This document shows, piece by piece, positions 43,521-53,874 of a stretch of 64,000 bases of DNA. Position 1 is the stretch's first letter. Each line of letters starts with the position of its first letter. Position numbers and translations under genes: made by a program. The notes beneath the pieces were generated by a model that had not been told where the DNA came from, searched no databases, and saw only the letters and a program-made list of their open reading frames with translations. The stretch lies in the NCBI RefSeq assembly GCF_950295315.1, contig NC_080179.1, positions 73,179,174-73,243,173 of the forward strand, read 5' to 3'. Origin of the DNA: Erinaceus europaeus. Taxonomy: Eukaryota; Chordata; Mammalia; Eulipotyphla; Erinaceidae.

Positions 43521-44704
43521 CAGTTATGGGATAAGAAATTTAAAATTTTTCATTCAGAGTCTAATGAGCAATAAAAACCCTATACATGAGTGAATGTAGA
43601 AAGAAACCTAACAAAAGTGGAAGAGTAAAGAAGGCTTGCAAGTTAACTCTGGGAACAGTAGCAGCTAATGATAAATAAAGATGAACAAACTGATGTCAGA
43701 AAGAAAAAGAAACAAAAAGCTTGCTGTTGTGAAAGCTCTTCAGAATAAGGAAGTTCCCTGGCATAAAACTGAGCATTTAAGACTTCAAGGCTATTTATTT
43801 GATTTCATAGATGAGAGAACTGAGACCAGGAAAGGTTGTGCTTCTCGCAATACCTTACAGTTGGTTTCCTACAGAAGTATACAAGTGAAGATCTTCCGAG
43901 CTCTTGACTGGCCTCTATAACATATCGACTGGCCATTGATCTTTCATGCAAATGAGACATCAACCTAAGCTCTCCAAAGTGAGTGAAGTAACCCGTGCGT
44001 GTCAAGCAAATATTTGTCATGAACCATCTTCCACTTCTTATCAGAGTGAAATTGATAAGAAGGGGAGACAGGAGAGAAAGAGGTCTATTTTCATGGTTGA
44101 GGAAGGTAGAGGTGGTAATTAAGAGGCATTTTATATTTAGGACGTCAGAACTGAGGTTTGAACCCTCTGATTCTGCGTGAACTTTAAAGAAATATTACAT
44201 GTCTACTTTGCATTTTTAGAATATTGTAATTTTATTTCTTTCAGATTTTCTCATTTTGTGCCTAGCCTGACACAAAATACAATCTTAAAAAGGTCAAACC
44301 TATTAAAACAAAAACAAGCAAACAAAAAAAAGAAACACTCCAAAGTTCCTGAGAGACTTCCCTGTTCTTCCTATGCACGGTCTATCTAATTTTGAATGGT
44401 TAATCAGAAGCAGGCTTTCAACGTCAAATGCTCAGTTGTACTGAAGACTACACAGGTAACCGAGGCTTTCGGACCATCAGATCTCTATGAGGTCATGTGC
44501 TGACTTTATCATTATATATATCCAAAAATAGTTAGTCTACTGATGAGAACATCTGGCCTTATGTCTTTGCAATCCACTGAGCAAGCAGGAAACAGTCCTT
44601 TAAATAGTTTTTCTGTTCTTTACATAAATTCCTTTGAGTTTTTGTGCCTGAGGCAAGGCTGACCTCTTCTTGTTAGTTTCTTAATACACTGAAATCTTTT
44701 TTCT
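43521..44704. other. Unassigned sequence, with one MIR-like piece
   Basis: A 79-codon plus-strand frame (43681-43920) and a 70-codon one (44177-44389) have no recognisable family and overlap repeat-like sequence; I do not call them genes. Confidence 0.5.
43795..43845 (-). repeat. Probable MIR fragment
   Basis: The complement of ATTTCATAGATGAGAGAACT + GAGACCAGGAAAGG follows the conserved MIR core (CAGTTTCCTCATCTGTAAAA). 44130-44175 (GAGGTTTGAACCCTCTGATT) may be a detached part of the same element. Confidence 0.5.
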
Positions 44705-44936
44705 TTTTAAAAATTTTTATTATCTTTATTTACTGGATAGAGACAGCCAGAAATCAAGAGGGAAGGGGGTGGTAGAGAGGGAGAGAGACAGAGACACACC
44801 TGCAGCACTGCTTCACTACTCGCAAAGCTTTCCCCCTGCAGGTAAGGATGGGGGGGAGGTGGTTGAACCCGGGTCCTTGTGCATTGTAATACGTGCGCTC
44901 AACCAGGTGTGCCACCACCAAGGCCCTGAAATTTTT
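44705..44936 (-). mobile_element. tRNA-derived SINE, type I (old)
   Basis: Complement: GGTGGCACACCTGGTTGAGCG, box B GGGTTCAACCACC, GTAGTGAAGCAGTGCTGCAG. Lies 57 bp from an opposite-strand SINE. Confidence 0.8.
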
Positions 44937-44992
44937 TTCACAGGTAGCTAAGTATAGACCCAACAGTCTTTCTGTAAAAGTTTTATATTTCT

Positions 44993-45341
44993 TGGGGGTC
45001 AGGTGGTGGCACAGTGGGTTAAGCGCATGTGGCGCAAAGCGCAAGGACCAGCATAAGGATCCCGGTTCAAGCCCCCTTCTCCCCACCTGCAGGGGAGTCG
45101 CTTCACAGGTGGTGAAGCAGGTCTGCAGGTGTCTGTCCTTCTCTCCCCCTCTCTGTCTTCCCCTCCTCTCTCCATTTCTCTCTGTCCTATGCAACAACAA
45201 ACAACATCAACAATGGCAATAGTAATGACTACAACAAGGCTACAACAACAAGGGCAACAAAAGGGGGAAAAAATGGCCTCCAGGAGCGGTAGATTCATGG
45301 TGCAGGCACCAAGCCCAGCAGTAACCCTGGAGGAAAAAAAA
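44993..45341 (+). mobile_element. Full-length tRNA-derived SINE, type I
   Basis: Box A GGTGGCACAGTGGGTTAAGC, box B CGGTTCAAGCCCCC, full tail module and A-tail. Flanked by a perfect 17-bp TSD, AAAAGTTTTATATTTCT (44976-44992 and 45342-45358). Confidence 0.94.
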
Positions 45342-45499
45342 AAAAGTTTTATATTTCTCTGGGTAAAATCAGAATTCTGGCTCAAGCCTCCATTGGGCTC
45401 AGGTATTTTGTGGTCCAACCCTTCAATGAGAAATGAGAATGTCGTGTACACACATACACATAAACACAGAGAGAAATCAGAGATCAGAATTCATAGGCA

Positions 45500-45616
45500 G
45501 GAGGCAGGTAATGGGACACCTGGCTGACACAGGATGAAGCTTCCACTCTCCACCTGCGAGGGGGAGCTTCTACAAGCAGTAAAGCAGGTGTTTCTCTGTC
45601 TCTTTTCCTTATTTGT
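45500..45616 (+). mobile_element. SINE relic
   Basis: GGTAATGGGACACCTGGCTG, CCTGCGAGGGGGAGCTTCTA, GCAGTAAAGCAGGTGTTTC; lacks box B. Confidence 0.55.
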
Positions 45617-45867
45617 TCATAGCCTCAGATTCATAGAGTTTGTCTTTCAAAATTCACTGTAGACATCCATATTGGACTGCACTTTTCAATATATTTTCAC
45701 TTCTTTTTTCCCCATGCTAAATATTAAAATTTCTTCATTGTGACCAATAATTATGGTAGTGAGTTACTGGAATTATTACGAGTTTTGTATACTAAGATGG
45801 TTTCATTCATGAGAAATCTAGAAAACAGACATAAATTCACTTGCAAAAAAATCAGAAATAAACAAAC
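45617..45867. other. Unassigned sequence
   Basis: Nothing recognised. Confidence 0.45.
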
Positions 45868-46015
45868 TCTCTAAGACTTTGCGAGAACTGTGGTGGTTAT
45901 TACTGGGAGGGTAGAAACACAGAACTCTGGTGGTAGGTGTGATGTGGAACTATATACCCTGTAAGCTTATGATCTTATAAGCCACTATTAATCACAAATA
46001 AATAAGAAATTTAAA
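45868..46015 (+). mobile_element. L1C 3' end
   Basis: GAGAACTGTGGTGGTTATTA, ACACAGAACTCTGGTGGTAG and AAGCTTATGATCTTATAAGC, then an A-rich tail: the last ~145 bases of an old L1C. Confidence 0.6.
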
Positions 46016-46312
46016 AAAACAGCAACAAATCAGTAGAAGATAACTTTTGTAGGAATCATGGCAGGAAATAAAAATTTTCAGATAAGGTATCAACAGCATG
46101 TACTTATTTTTATATATGATTTCTGATAAGTTTTACTTCCTTTATTTTATTTATTTATTTTATTTATTTATTTAATTTTTTAGATAATTGGAATAGTTTC
46201 ATTTCTTTACTTACAAAGTCTTACATACTGTTTCAGATGGACGTTGTTTCAATCTTAGGTGTGGAATTTTCTGTTGCTAAGGGAGAAATTGTAGTATTAT
46301 AAACATGATGAG

Positions 46313-46550
46313 ACACAGGGGTGGGAAATGGTTCATTTGGCTAAGTGTACACATTATAGTGCACAAAACTGGAGTTTTTTTTATTTCTTTATTGGGGAAT
46401 TAATGTTTTACATTTGACAGTAAATACAACAGTTTGTACATGCATAACATTTCCCAGAAAAACTGGAGTGTAAGCCTGAGTGTCTCATTTGAAAATGGAA
46501 AGCTTCAAGAGTGAAGCTTTCTTGATTCCTCTACCTCTATCCTAATAGAT
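46313..46550 (+). mobile_element. SINE relic, split by a tiny L1A
   Basis: Head GGGAAATGGTTCATTTGGCT, then after the L1A insert AAGCCTGAGTGTCTCATTTG and CTTGATTCCTCTACCTCTAT. The two halves are contiguous once the insert and one TSD are removed. Confidence 0.6.
46376..46458 (-). mobile_element. Ultra-short L1A 3'-end insertion (83 bp)
   Basis: T-run then TATTGGGGAATTAATG and ACATGCATAACATTTCCCAG: only the last ~75 bases of L1A. Perfect 11-bp TSD AAAACTGGAGT (46365-46375 and 46459-46469). Confidence 0.9.
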
Positions 46551-47016
46551 AATTTTTTTATTTATTTAAAAAAGGAGACATTAACAAAACCATAGGATAA
46601 GAGGGGTACAACTCCACACAATTCCCACCACCCAATTGCAAGGAAGACTAAAGCAGAAACAAACCAATGGGACTATGTCAAATTGAAAATCTTCTGCACA
46701 GCCAAAGAAACCATCACACAAACAAGGAGACCCCTCACAGACTGGGAGATGATCTTCACATGCCATACATCACACAAGAGACTAATCACCAAAATATACA
46801 AAGAGCTCAGAACCAAACTTAGCAACAAAAAAGCAAATGACCCCATCCAAAAATGGGCAGAGGATATGAACAGAACATTCACTACAGAAGAGATCCAAAA
46901 GACTAACAGACACATGAAAAATTGCTCCAGGTTGCTTATTGCCAGAGAAATACAAATAAAGACAACATTGAGATACCACTTCACTCCTGTGAAAACGTCA
47001 TACATTTCCACGCAAT
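46551..47016 (-). mobile_element. L1B LINE with 5' inversion
   Basis: 46551-46632 is the minus-strand terminal L1B block (ACTCCACACAATTCCCACC). It switches to plus-strand ORF2 (frame 46683-47018, LKIFCTAKETITQTRRPLT onward). The junction CACCCAATTGCAAGG overlaps both parents at CCCAAT, a six-base microhomology. The ORF2 stretch ends before the Cys-rich motif. TSDs are masked by A/T runs. Confidence 0.82.
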
Positions 47017-47033
47017 AAATATTTAAAAAATCT

Positions 47034-48227
47034 TAAAGGGGAGAGTGAAGCCAAGATGGTCACTAGAAGTCAAGCCTGCAGAACTTCTTCTCAAGAAATC
47101 TCTTCATATCCTGACCTATCTGTCCAGAAAGGAGATCACAGAGAATGTGAGGAGCTTCAGAAAACAGTATGGGGGAAAGCCACAAAAGAAACCTGCAGCA
47201 TACTTGAGCAGCATAACTAAGAACACTGAAGGGAAACATGCAGATCTGTTTTTTTCCTCTTCCCCATCCCAAGCCTTGAATCCAGCAATTCAAGTTTTTA
47301 GAAGATGCATTATAGCCCTCAACTGAGAGAAAGAACCTATAACACCACACTCCACAAGTAAACTGGAGCTCAGATTCCAGGAGAAAAATGTTTTATGTGA
47401 AATAGCCTTCCCCCCTCCCCTTCTGATACCCAGAGTTAGAAAAGATGTCACAGCTATGCTAGAATCAGCAGTGCCTCGGGGCACATACACAAGGGTTACC
47501 TAACACCCCTATGAGAATGTCATATATTAGAAAGGATAGTAACAAGAAATGCTGGAGAGGTTACAGAGTAAGGGAAAGTTTTTGCTCTGCTCCTGGTAAT
47601 GAAAATTGGTCCAGCCCTTGTGAAGAGCAGTCTGGAGAACTCTCAGAGGCTAGAAATGGACCTACCCTACGACTCTGCTATTCCTGTCCTGGGGATATAT
47701 CCTAAGGAATCAAACACACCCAATCCCAAAATACCTGTGTATACCTTATGTTCATAGCAGCACGATTTGTTATAGCTAAAACCTGGAAGCAACCTAGGTG
47801 TCCAACAACCAAAGAATGGCTAAGAAAAGTATGGTATATTTACAGAATGGAATAATACTCAGCTATTAAGAATGATGAATTCACCTTCTTCACCTCAGCT
47901 TGGATGGAGCTTGAAGGAATCATGATAAGAGGGATAAGCAAGAAAGAGAAGGATGAACAGCATATGATCTCACGCACAGACATAAGATATAAAAAGAGAA
48001 AGGGGAAACACAGGGCCAGGTGGTGGTGCAACCAGTAGAACATGTTGCACATGTTACAGTGTGCAAGAGCTGGGGTTCAAGTCCCTGGAGTTAAGTAAGG
48101 ACTTGCAGGGGAAAAGCTTCCTGAGTAGTGAAGAGTACTGCAGGTCCCTCTCTCTCTCTCCTCTCCTCTCCACTCCATCTCTCCACTCTGTCTTGATTTC
48201 TGTCTTTATCCAATAAATGAAGAAATT

Positions 48228-48274
<47 letters not shown>

Positions 48275-48578
48275 GAAGGAAGGAAGGAAGGAAGGAAGGA
48301 AAAAAAGGAAGAAAGCGCAAAGTAGAACTTAAACTGGGATTTCTGTATTGCACCAAAGTAAAGGACTGTGGAGGACGGGGAGCCGGCTCTTTTGTGTGTG
48401 TGTGGGGGGGGGGAGGTTGGGGGATTTTTGGTCCTGCATGATGGTGGAGAAAGATCCAGCCTGTGAGTGAGAGTGTTTTGCGGAAATCTGAGAAATTTTA
48501 CACATGTAACAACAACTGTATTTACTGTAAATCATTAATTCCCCCAGTAAAAATATTTTCAATCTTTTTTTAAAAAAA
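47034..48578 (+). mobile_element. L1 joining a 5'UTR directly to the ORF2 C-terminus and 3' end
   Basis: 47034-47495 starts GGGGAGAGTGAAGCCAAGAT + GGTC, which resembles an L1 5' end with an AAGATGG (YY1-type) motif. At about 47500 it passes directly into ORF2 at ATGAGAATGTCATATATTAG, then YRVRESF..., KTWKQPRCP-like codons and the WMELEGIM-like end, then the L1A 3' end with CAGTAAAAATATTTTC. ORF1 and most of ORF2 are missing. Either an internally deleted or spliced L1 that was retrotransposed, or two neighbouring fragments. A SINE sits at 48012-48315. Confidence 0.65.
48012..48315 (+). mobile_element. SINE with expanded AAAG/AAGG tail
   Basis: GGTGGTGGTGCAACCAGTAG head, box B GGGGTTCAAGTCCC, pyrimidine stretch, CCAATAAATGAAG tail, then (AAAG)n at 48229-48274 and (AAGG)n at 48275-48300. 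The antisense FFLSFFLSFF frame is a translation of the repeat. Confidence 0.8.
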
Positions 48579-48785
48579 AAACCACTATGAGATGCAATTT
48601 ATCAGTCCGTTTCAGATAATTGGTCACTTTAATGAACAATAAATATAACTTAATGAAAAAAAATTACTGCCATTAATTCAATCTTTAAAAAAAATACATA
48701 CACTATGAGAAACAATTTATCAATTTCAGATGATTGGTCATTTTAATGTACTTAACAAGAAATATAATTTAATTTTTTACACACT
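48560..48785. repeat. Two-copy tandem duplication, ~119-bp period
   Basis: CAATCTTT...CACTATGAGATGCAATTTAT... (from 48560) recurs as CAATCTTT...CACTATGAGAAACAATTTAT... (from 48679); both copies continue TTCAGAT.ATTGGTCA.TTTAATG and AATATAA.TTAAT. Diverged by several substitutions and small indels. Confidence 0.8.
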
Positions 48786-48943
48786 ATCTTTTTAGGCCAC
48801 TTTCTTTGATGGTTATGTAATTATTTTACTAAGTGATAGAGAAGGCTGGGAAAATGTTCTATTTTCTAGCAGGACAAATAAAAGAGTCCAGGTTTATACC
48901 TCCTTGATAAGACAATATGATTAGTGGTGGGGTGGTGGCACAT

Positions 48944-49130
48944 CTACTAGGGCACCGGTGTCACAACATACTTGCACTGGGACAGCTTCACAACTGGTGA
49001 AACAGTGCTGCATCTCTCTCTCTCTCTCGCTTGCTCGCTCTTGCTCTGTCTGTCTCTCTCGTCTTCCCTCTTATTTTCTCTCTGTCTCTATCAAAAATAA
49101 AGAAATAAATGAGTAATTAAATAGACAATA
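48944..49130 (+). mobile_element. SINE, decayed
   Basis: GGGGTGGTGGCACATCTACT head, AACTGGTGAAACAGTGCTGC, a long CTCTCT tract and CAAAAATAAAGAAATAAATG tail; box B lost. Confidence 0.7.
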
Positions 49131-49206
49131 TTTTTAAAAGATTACAGAGGTGAAGTTTTACATTTGTATCCCCCAACAAATTCTTTTTTTTTCTGTTAAT
49201 CAAATG

Positions 49207-51398
49207 TTTTGTTCTTTTTTATTTCTTTATTGGGGAATTAATGTTTTATATTCTACAGTAAATACAATAGTTTGCACATGTATAATATTTCTCAGTTTTC
49301 CATATAACAGTACAACCCCCCACTAGGTCCTCTGTCATCCTTCTTGGATCTATATTCTCCCCAACCACCCACCCCAGAGTCTTTTACTTTGGTGCAATAC
49401 GCCAATTCCAGTTCAGGTTCTACTTGTGTTTTCTCTTCTGATCTGCCTGAGAGTGAGATCATTTCATATTCATCCTTCTGTTTCTGACTTATTTCACTTA
49501 ACATGAGTTTTTTAAGGTCCATCCAAGATCGGCTGAAAACAGTGAAGTCGCCATTTTTTATAGCTGAGTAGTATTCCATTGTGTATATATACCACAACTT
49601 GCTCAGCCACTCATCTGTTGTTGGACACCTGGGTTGCTTCCAGGATTTGGCTATTACAAATTGTGCTGCTAAGAACATATGTGTACACAGATCTTTTTGG
49701 ATGGGTGTGTTGAGTTCCTTAGGATATATCCCCAGGAGAGGAATTGCAGGGTCATAGGGTAGGTCCATTTCTAGCCTTCTGAGAGTTCTCCAGACTGTTC
49801 TCCACAGAGGCTGGACCCATTGACATTCCCACCAGCAGTGCAGGAGGGTTCCTTTGACCTCACACCCTCTCCAGTATTTGCTGCTGCTACTTTTTCTGAC
49901 GTATGACATTCTCACAGGAGTGAAGTGGTATCTCCTTGTTGTCTTTATTTGCATTTCTCTGACAATCAGAGACTTGGAACATTTTTTCATGTGTTTCTTG
50001 GCCTTCTGGATCTCTTCTGTGGTGAATATTCTGTCCATGTCCTCTCCCCATTTTTGGATGGGGCTATGTGTTTTCTTGCTTGTCGTATGCTTTACATTGG
50101 TTTGTTCTAGCCTTCCCCCGCCAAGAGAATTGGATCAGTCCAGTTAATTTTGCTGCCCGCTTTGCCCCGCCCCAAGGAACCCCGGGAGAGGGTTCCTGAG
50201 TTCGAGAGTGCCAGAGTTTTCAGAGGGTTCCCCAGTACGAGAGATCAAGAGTTCCAGAGTTGGAGGGTTCCTGAGTTCGAGAGTAAGAGAGAGTGCTTGT
50301 GCCGCCGCAAAGAGACAGCAGAGTTCTGTTTGGTGATTAGTTTGTCTTAGTTTATGAATCGTTGTTCCTGAATAAAGAAATACAGCTTCCCTGCCCAGCC
50401 GTTGTCTCCGCGTCTCTGTTACCCGCCCGTGAAGCTAGACCCGCCCGGCAAGAGCGACAAATTTTAACAACACTTGCTGTTGAATTTGGCAAGCTCTTTA
50501 TATATTCTGGTTATTAAACTCTTGTCTGATGTATGGCATATAAAGATCTTGATCTTCTCCCATTCTGTGAGGTGTCTCTTAGTTTGGGTAGTGGTTTATT
50601 TTGCATGTAAAGATCTCCATTCTGTGAGGGGTCTCTTGGTTTGAATATTGGTTTCTTCTGCTGTGCAGAAGCTTTTTAATTTGATGTAGTCCCATAGGTT
50701 TATACTTGCCTTAGTCTTCTTTGTAATTGGATTCGTTTCATTGAAGATGTCTTTAGAATTTATGCAGAAAAGAGTTTTGCCAGTATTTTCCTCTAAGTAT
50801 CTGATAGTTTGTGGTCTAACATCCAAGTCCTTGATCCACTTGGAATTTATTTTTGTGTTTGGTGAAATAGTCATTCTTTCAGTTTCATTCAGGTTCAGTT
50901 TCATTTTGCATATTTCAACCCATTTTTTCCCAACACCATTTGTGAAGAAACTCTGCTTTCCCCATTTAATAATCTAGGAAGCTTTGTCTAAGATTAGATG
51001 TCCATAGGTGCAGGGGCTTATTTCTGGGCTCTCAATTCTATTCCACCGATCAGTGTGTCTATTCATATACCAGTTCCAAGCAGTTTTGATGACAGTGACT
51101 CTATAATACAATTTGGGATCTGGGAGTGTGATGCCTCCAGTTCTGTTCTTTCTTCTCAAGATTGTTTTGGCAATTCTAGGTCTTTTCTGGTTCCAGATAA
51201 ACATTTGTAGCATTTGTGCTATTCTCCTAAAAAATGTGCTTGGGATCTTGATGGGCATAGCATTCAATTTGTAGATGGCTCTGAGTAGTATATTCATTTT
51301 GATGATGTTAATTCTTCCAACTCATGAACGTGGAATATCTTGGCACTTCCTTGTGTCTTTTTCAATTTCTTTCATAACTTTCAGTATACAAGTCTTTC
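49207..51398 (-). mobile_element. L1A LINE, ORF2 C-terminal two-fifths plus 3' end
   Basis: 3' end at 49227 (TTGGGGAATTAATGTTTTAT). A 248-codon frame (50038-49292) runs from MDRIFTTEEIQ through the Cys-rich [16 protein letters not shown] and WKQPRCPTTDEWLSKLWYIY to LMLSEISQKQKDEYEMISLS, continuing ~50 codons past the usual end, so the C-terminus in this subfamily may be longer. An LTR (50081-50472) splits ORF2. A ~60-bp imperfect direct repeat of the GTAAAGATCT...TCTGTGAGG region lies at 50535-50650. The 5' truncation is near 51398. Confidence 0.9.
50081..50472 (+). mobile_element. Solo LTR, class II, sister of 10837-11217
   Basis: TGTCGTATGCTTTACATT to AATTTTAACAACA, TG...CA, with a perfect 6-bp duplication CTTGCT (50075-50080 and 50473-50478); excision restores L1A ORF2. 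AATAAAG near 50370 is the polyadenylation signal; GTTGTCTCCGCGTCTCTG and GTGAAGCTAGACCCGCCCGG follow. 50185-50295 is an imperfect array of GAGTTCGAGAGT / GAGTTCCAGAGT units. GC-rich compared with its surroundings. Confidence 0.94.
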
Positions 51399-52209
51399 TC
51401 TCCCTTCCCCCACCAAATTCTGTCACCACACCACATGGTTATGTGACGATAACCGTGACGGTACTCAAAAAGCCTTAGAGACACTTTCGTTAAATCTTTT
51501 CTTCATTTTCTTTATTTCTTCATTCCCCTTTGTTTCCCTCTTTTTTATTTCTTTCCTTCTTCCCTTTCTGGTAAGTGCAAAGGCTTAAATTACATATATT
51601 CTACATATGAGCGAAATCATACAGTGGCTGTGTTGCATGAACTATTATTAAATCACTAGTAAAAATAATTCTCAAAAGTGAAAAAAGTATTCCTCCTTCA
51701 ATAGTTCTCTCTCTCTCTCTCTCTCTCTCCCTATAGTCATTATTTTGAAGCTAGGGTACATATTCTGAAAACATTCATTCATTGTTTTGTCTGACATCAA
51801 TAGTTAGTGAGTCTGAATTTACCCCTAGTACCCAAGTTAGTTGGGGAGTGAGACTGAGAGTTTGCTTCTTCGAAAAGCTATAGCACTGTGCTCTTATCAC
51901 TCCCAGCTAAGAAACCAGTGTGGGCAGAGCAGAAGGAGAATGCTGCCCTGCTTAGTATCCTCAACCCTCTGTTTTTCTTAGACTGGCATTCTGGATTAAT
52001 ATTTAATTTAGAATCCTTTTCATTTCCCTTGTCTTTTAAACCACTTCTAAATTATCTGCTTACGTTGAGAACACAGAAACAGTCTTTGGTTTGACATCCT
52101 GGGTTCTGTGTTTGTGTAGGGTTAGTCCATGGCTGCACTGGTTGTTATAGTAACCAGTTCCCTTCAGCCGAGGGAGGAGTGTTTGCATTTGATCATGTTT
52201 AAGATTTTA
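51399..52209. other. Unassigned sequence with CT repeat
   Basis: A (TC)n run at about 51703-51729. No gene or repeat family otherwise recognised. Confidence 0.5.
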
Positions 52210-52667
52210 AAAAGGGTGACTCAGGGAAGTTGCACAGTTAGAGTGTTGGACCTAAAAGCATGGGGGTCCCAAATTTGATTCTGGCATATGGTATCACATA
52301 TACCAGTGTGATGTTCTTTTATTATTATTATTTTTTATATATTTATTTATTCCCTTTTGTTGTCCTTGTTGTCTTATTGTTGTAGTTATTATCGATGTCA
52401 TTGTTGTTGGATAGGACAGAGAGAAATGGAGACAGGAGGAGAAGACAGGGCGAGAGAAAGACAGACACCTGCAGACCTGCTTCACCGCCTGTGAAGCGAC
52501 TCCCCTGCAGGTGGGGAGCCCGGGGCTCGAACCGGGATCCTCACGCCGGTCCTTGCGCTTGGCGCCACCTGCGCTTAACCCGCAGCGCTACCGCCCAACT
52601 CCCCAGTGTGATGTTCAGGTTCTCTGTCTCTCTGCTTCTCTGTCTTGTGTTAATAAATCGATCTTTG
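52210..52667 (+). mobile_element. Old SINE, type II-like, split by a younger SINE
   Basis: AGGGAAGTTGCACAGTTAGA and ACCTAAAAGCATGGGGGTCC on the left, TCTCTGTCTCTCTGCTTCTC with a TTAATAAATCGATC tail on the right; the halves rejoin at CCAGTGTGATGTTC. Confidence 0.75.
52317..52602 (-). mobile_element. tRNA-derived SINE, type I, young
   Basis: Complement: GCGGGTTAAGCGCAGGTGGC, GGTTCGAGCCCCGGGCTCCC, GTGAAGCAGGTCTGCAGGTG. Perfect 14-bp TSD CCAGTGTGATGTTC (52303-52316 and 52603-52616). CpG sites such as CGCCGG are still present, which argues for recent insertion. Confidence 0.94.
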
Positions 52668-52850
52668 TGGACTGGGGAGACAGCATAATGGTTATGCAAA
52701 AAATGTGTATGTCTGAGGTTCTGAGGACCCAGGTTCAAACCCCAGCTCTACCATAAGCTAGAGCAGAGCAGCACTCTGGTCTCTCTCTCTCTCTCTCTGT
52801 GTGTATTTCTCTAATTAAAATAAATAAATAAATTATAAATAAATACATTT
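52668..52850 (+). mobile_element. tRNA-derived SINE, type III
   Basis: GACAGCATAATGGTTATGCA, box B AGGTTCAAACCCC, CTCTCTCTCTCTCTGTGTGT and an AATAAATAAATAAATTAT tail. Confidence 0.82.
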
Positions 52851-53144
52851 AATACGAAAGATTTAATAGGAGAGAAATTTGCTAGATTTCATACATCACT
52901 AGAAGATGATGCCAGGGAAACTGCTATTCCTTTAAAGTCTCTATGATTTAAAGTAAATGGCGACGCAGATGCAGATATCCTCTTCGCATTTCCACTAGTT
53001 AACCTGCATAACTCTTTTTCCATCTCGGAACTGAATTTGTTTATGTATTTATCCACTATATATCTGGAAATGTTGGGAGAAAGCGACTGCTTTATCTACG
53101 TGGCTAAACAAATCACCTAAAGCTACCAAGGCAGTTGTTCATTT

Positions 53145-53275
53145 GTGTTTTCATGTATTTATTTTGCATAAAGACAGATAAATTGAGAGAAAAGGTTGGA
53201 AATAAAGGGGGACAGAGAGGGACCTACAGCACTATTTCACCACTTGTGAAGCACTCCGGCATTAGCCTCAGGCAG
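53145..53275 (-). mobile_element. SINE relic
   Basis: Complement GTGCTTCACAAGTGGTGAAA + TAGTGCTGTAGG with purine stretch; tRNA-like head missing. Confidence 0.55.
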
Positions 53276-53337
53276 GCATTGTTGAAAGACAATCTGACTT
53301 AAAAAAAAAGAAGAAGAAGAAAGAAAAGAAGAGGGGA

Positions 53338-53575
53338 TGGGGAGGCAGGCAGTGGCACACCTGGTTAAGCACACACATTACAATGCAGAAGGACCCAAGT
53401 TCAAGCTCCTGGTCCCCAATTGCAGGAGGAAAGTTTCACTGGTGGTGAAGTAGTGCCGCAGGTGTTTCTTTGTCTCTCTCCATCTCTTTCCCCCCTCCCT
53501 TCTCAATTTTTCTGTCTCTACCCAATAATAAATAAATGAATAAATAAATAAATAAACAAACAAACAATTTTTTAG
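53338..53575 (+). mobile_element. tRNA-derived SINE, type I (old)
   Basis: AGGCAGTGGCACACCTGGTT, box B AAGTTCAAGCTCC, GGTGGTGAAGTAGTGCCGCA, and an AATAAATAAATAAACAAAC tail. Confidence 0.82.
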
Positions 53576-53689
53576 AAGAGGGAGAGGAAAAAGGCAATAT
53601 GACCACCCCATTGGTCTTGTTTACATGAAATCTCTTCCTCCCCTCATGGTATCTACTCACTGGTGTTATAGTCCAAAGACTTATTGTTG

Positions 53690-53874
53690 TTTTATTTATT
53701 TGTTCATTTGCATGTTTATCTCCATGCATATTGCACAGGAGTAAAATATACAGTGTTTTCGTATCTTCCTCTGACTGATTTCATTAAATATAATGTCCTG
53801 TAAGTCTATGCATAAGAGAAATACATAATTCACTAATGTTCAGTTGTCCCACTGTGTATATATCTCCTTTTTTT
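53690..53874 (-). mobile_element. Old L1 ORF2 C-terminal fragment
   Basis: Decayed complement of the L1 region in which younger copies have TTCATTAAGTATAATGTC and CCACTGTGTATATATC (53775-53875). Confidence 0.5.

Noticed and set aside
43681..43920. Possible coding exon (79 codons)
   Set aside because: No splice-site context or family match, and part overlaps a probable MIR.
47045..47326. Small gene of 93 codons with a plausible start
   Set aside because: Lies in sequence that looks like an L1 5'UTR and is not conserved in other 5'UTR copies here.
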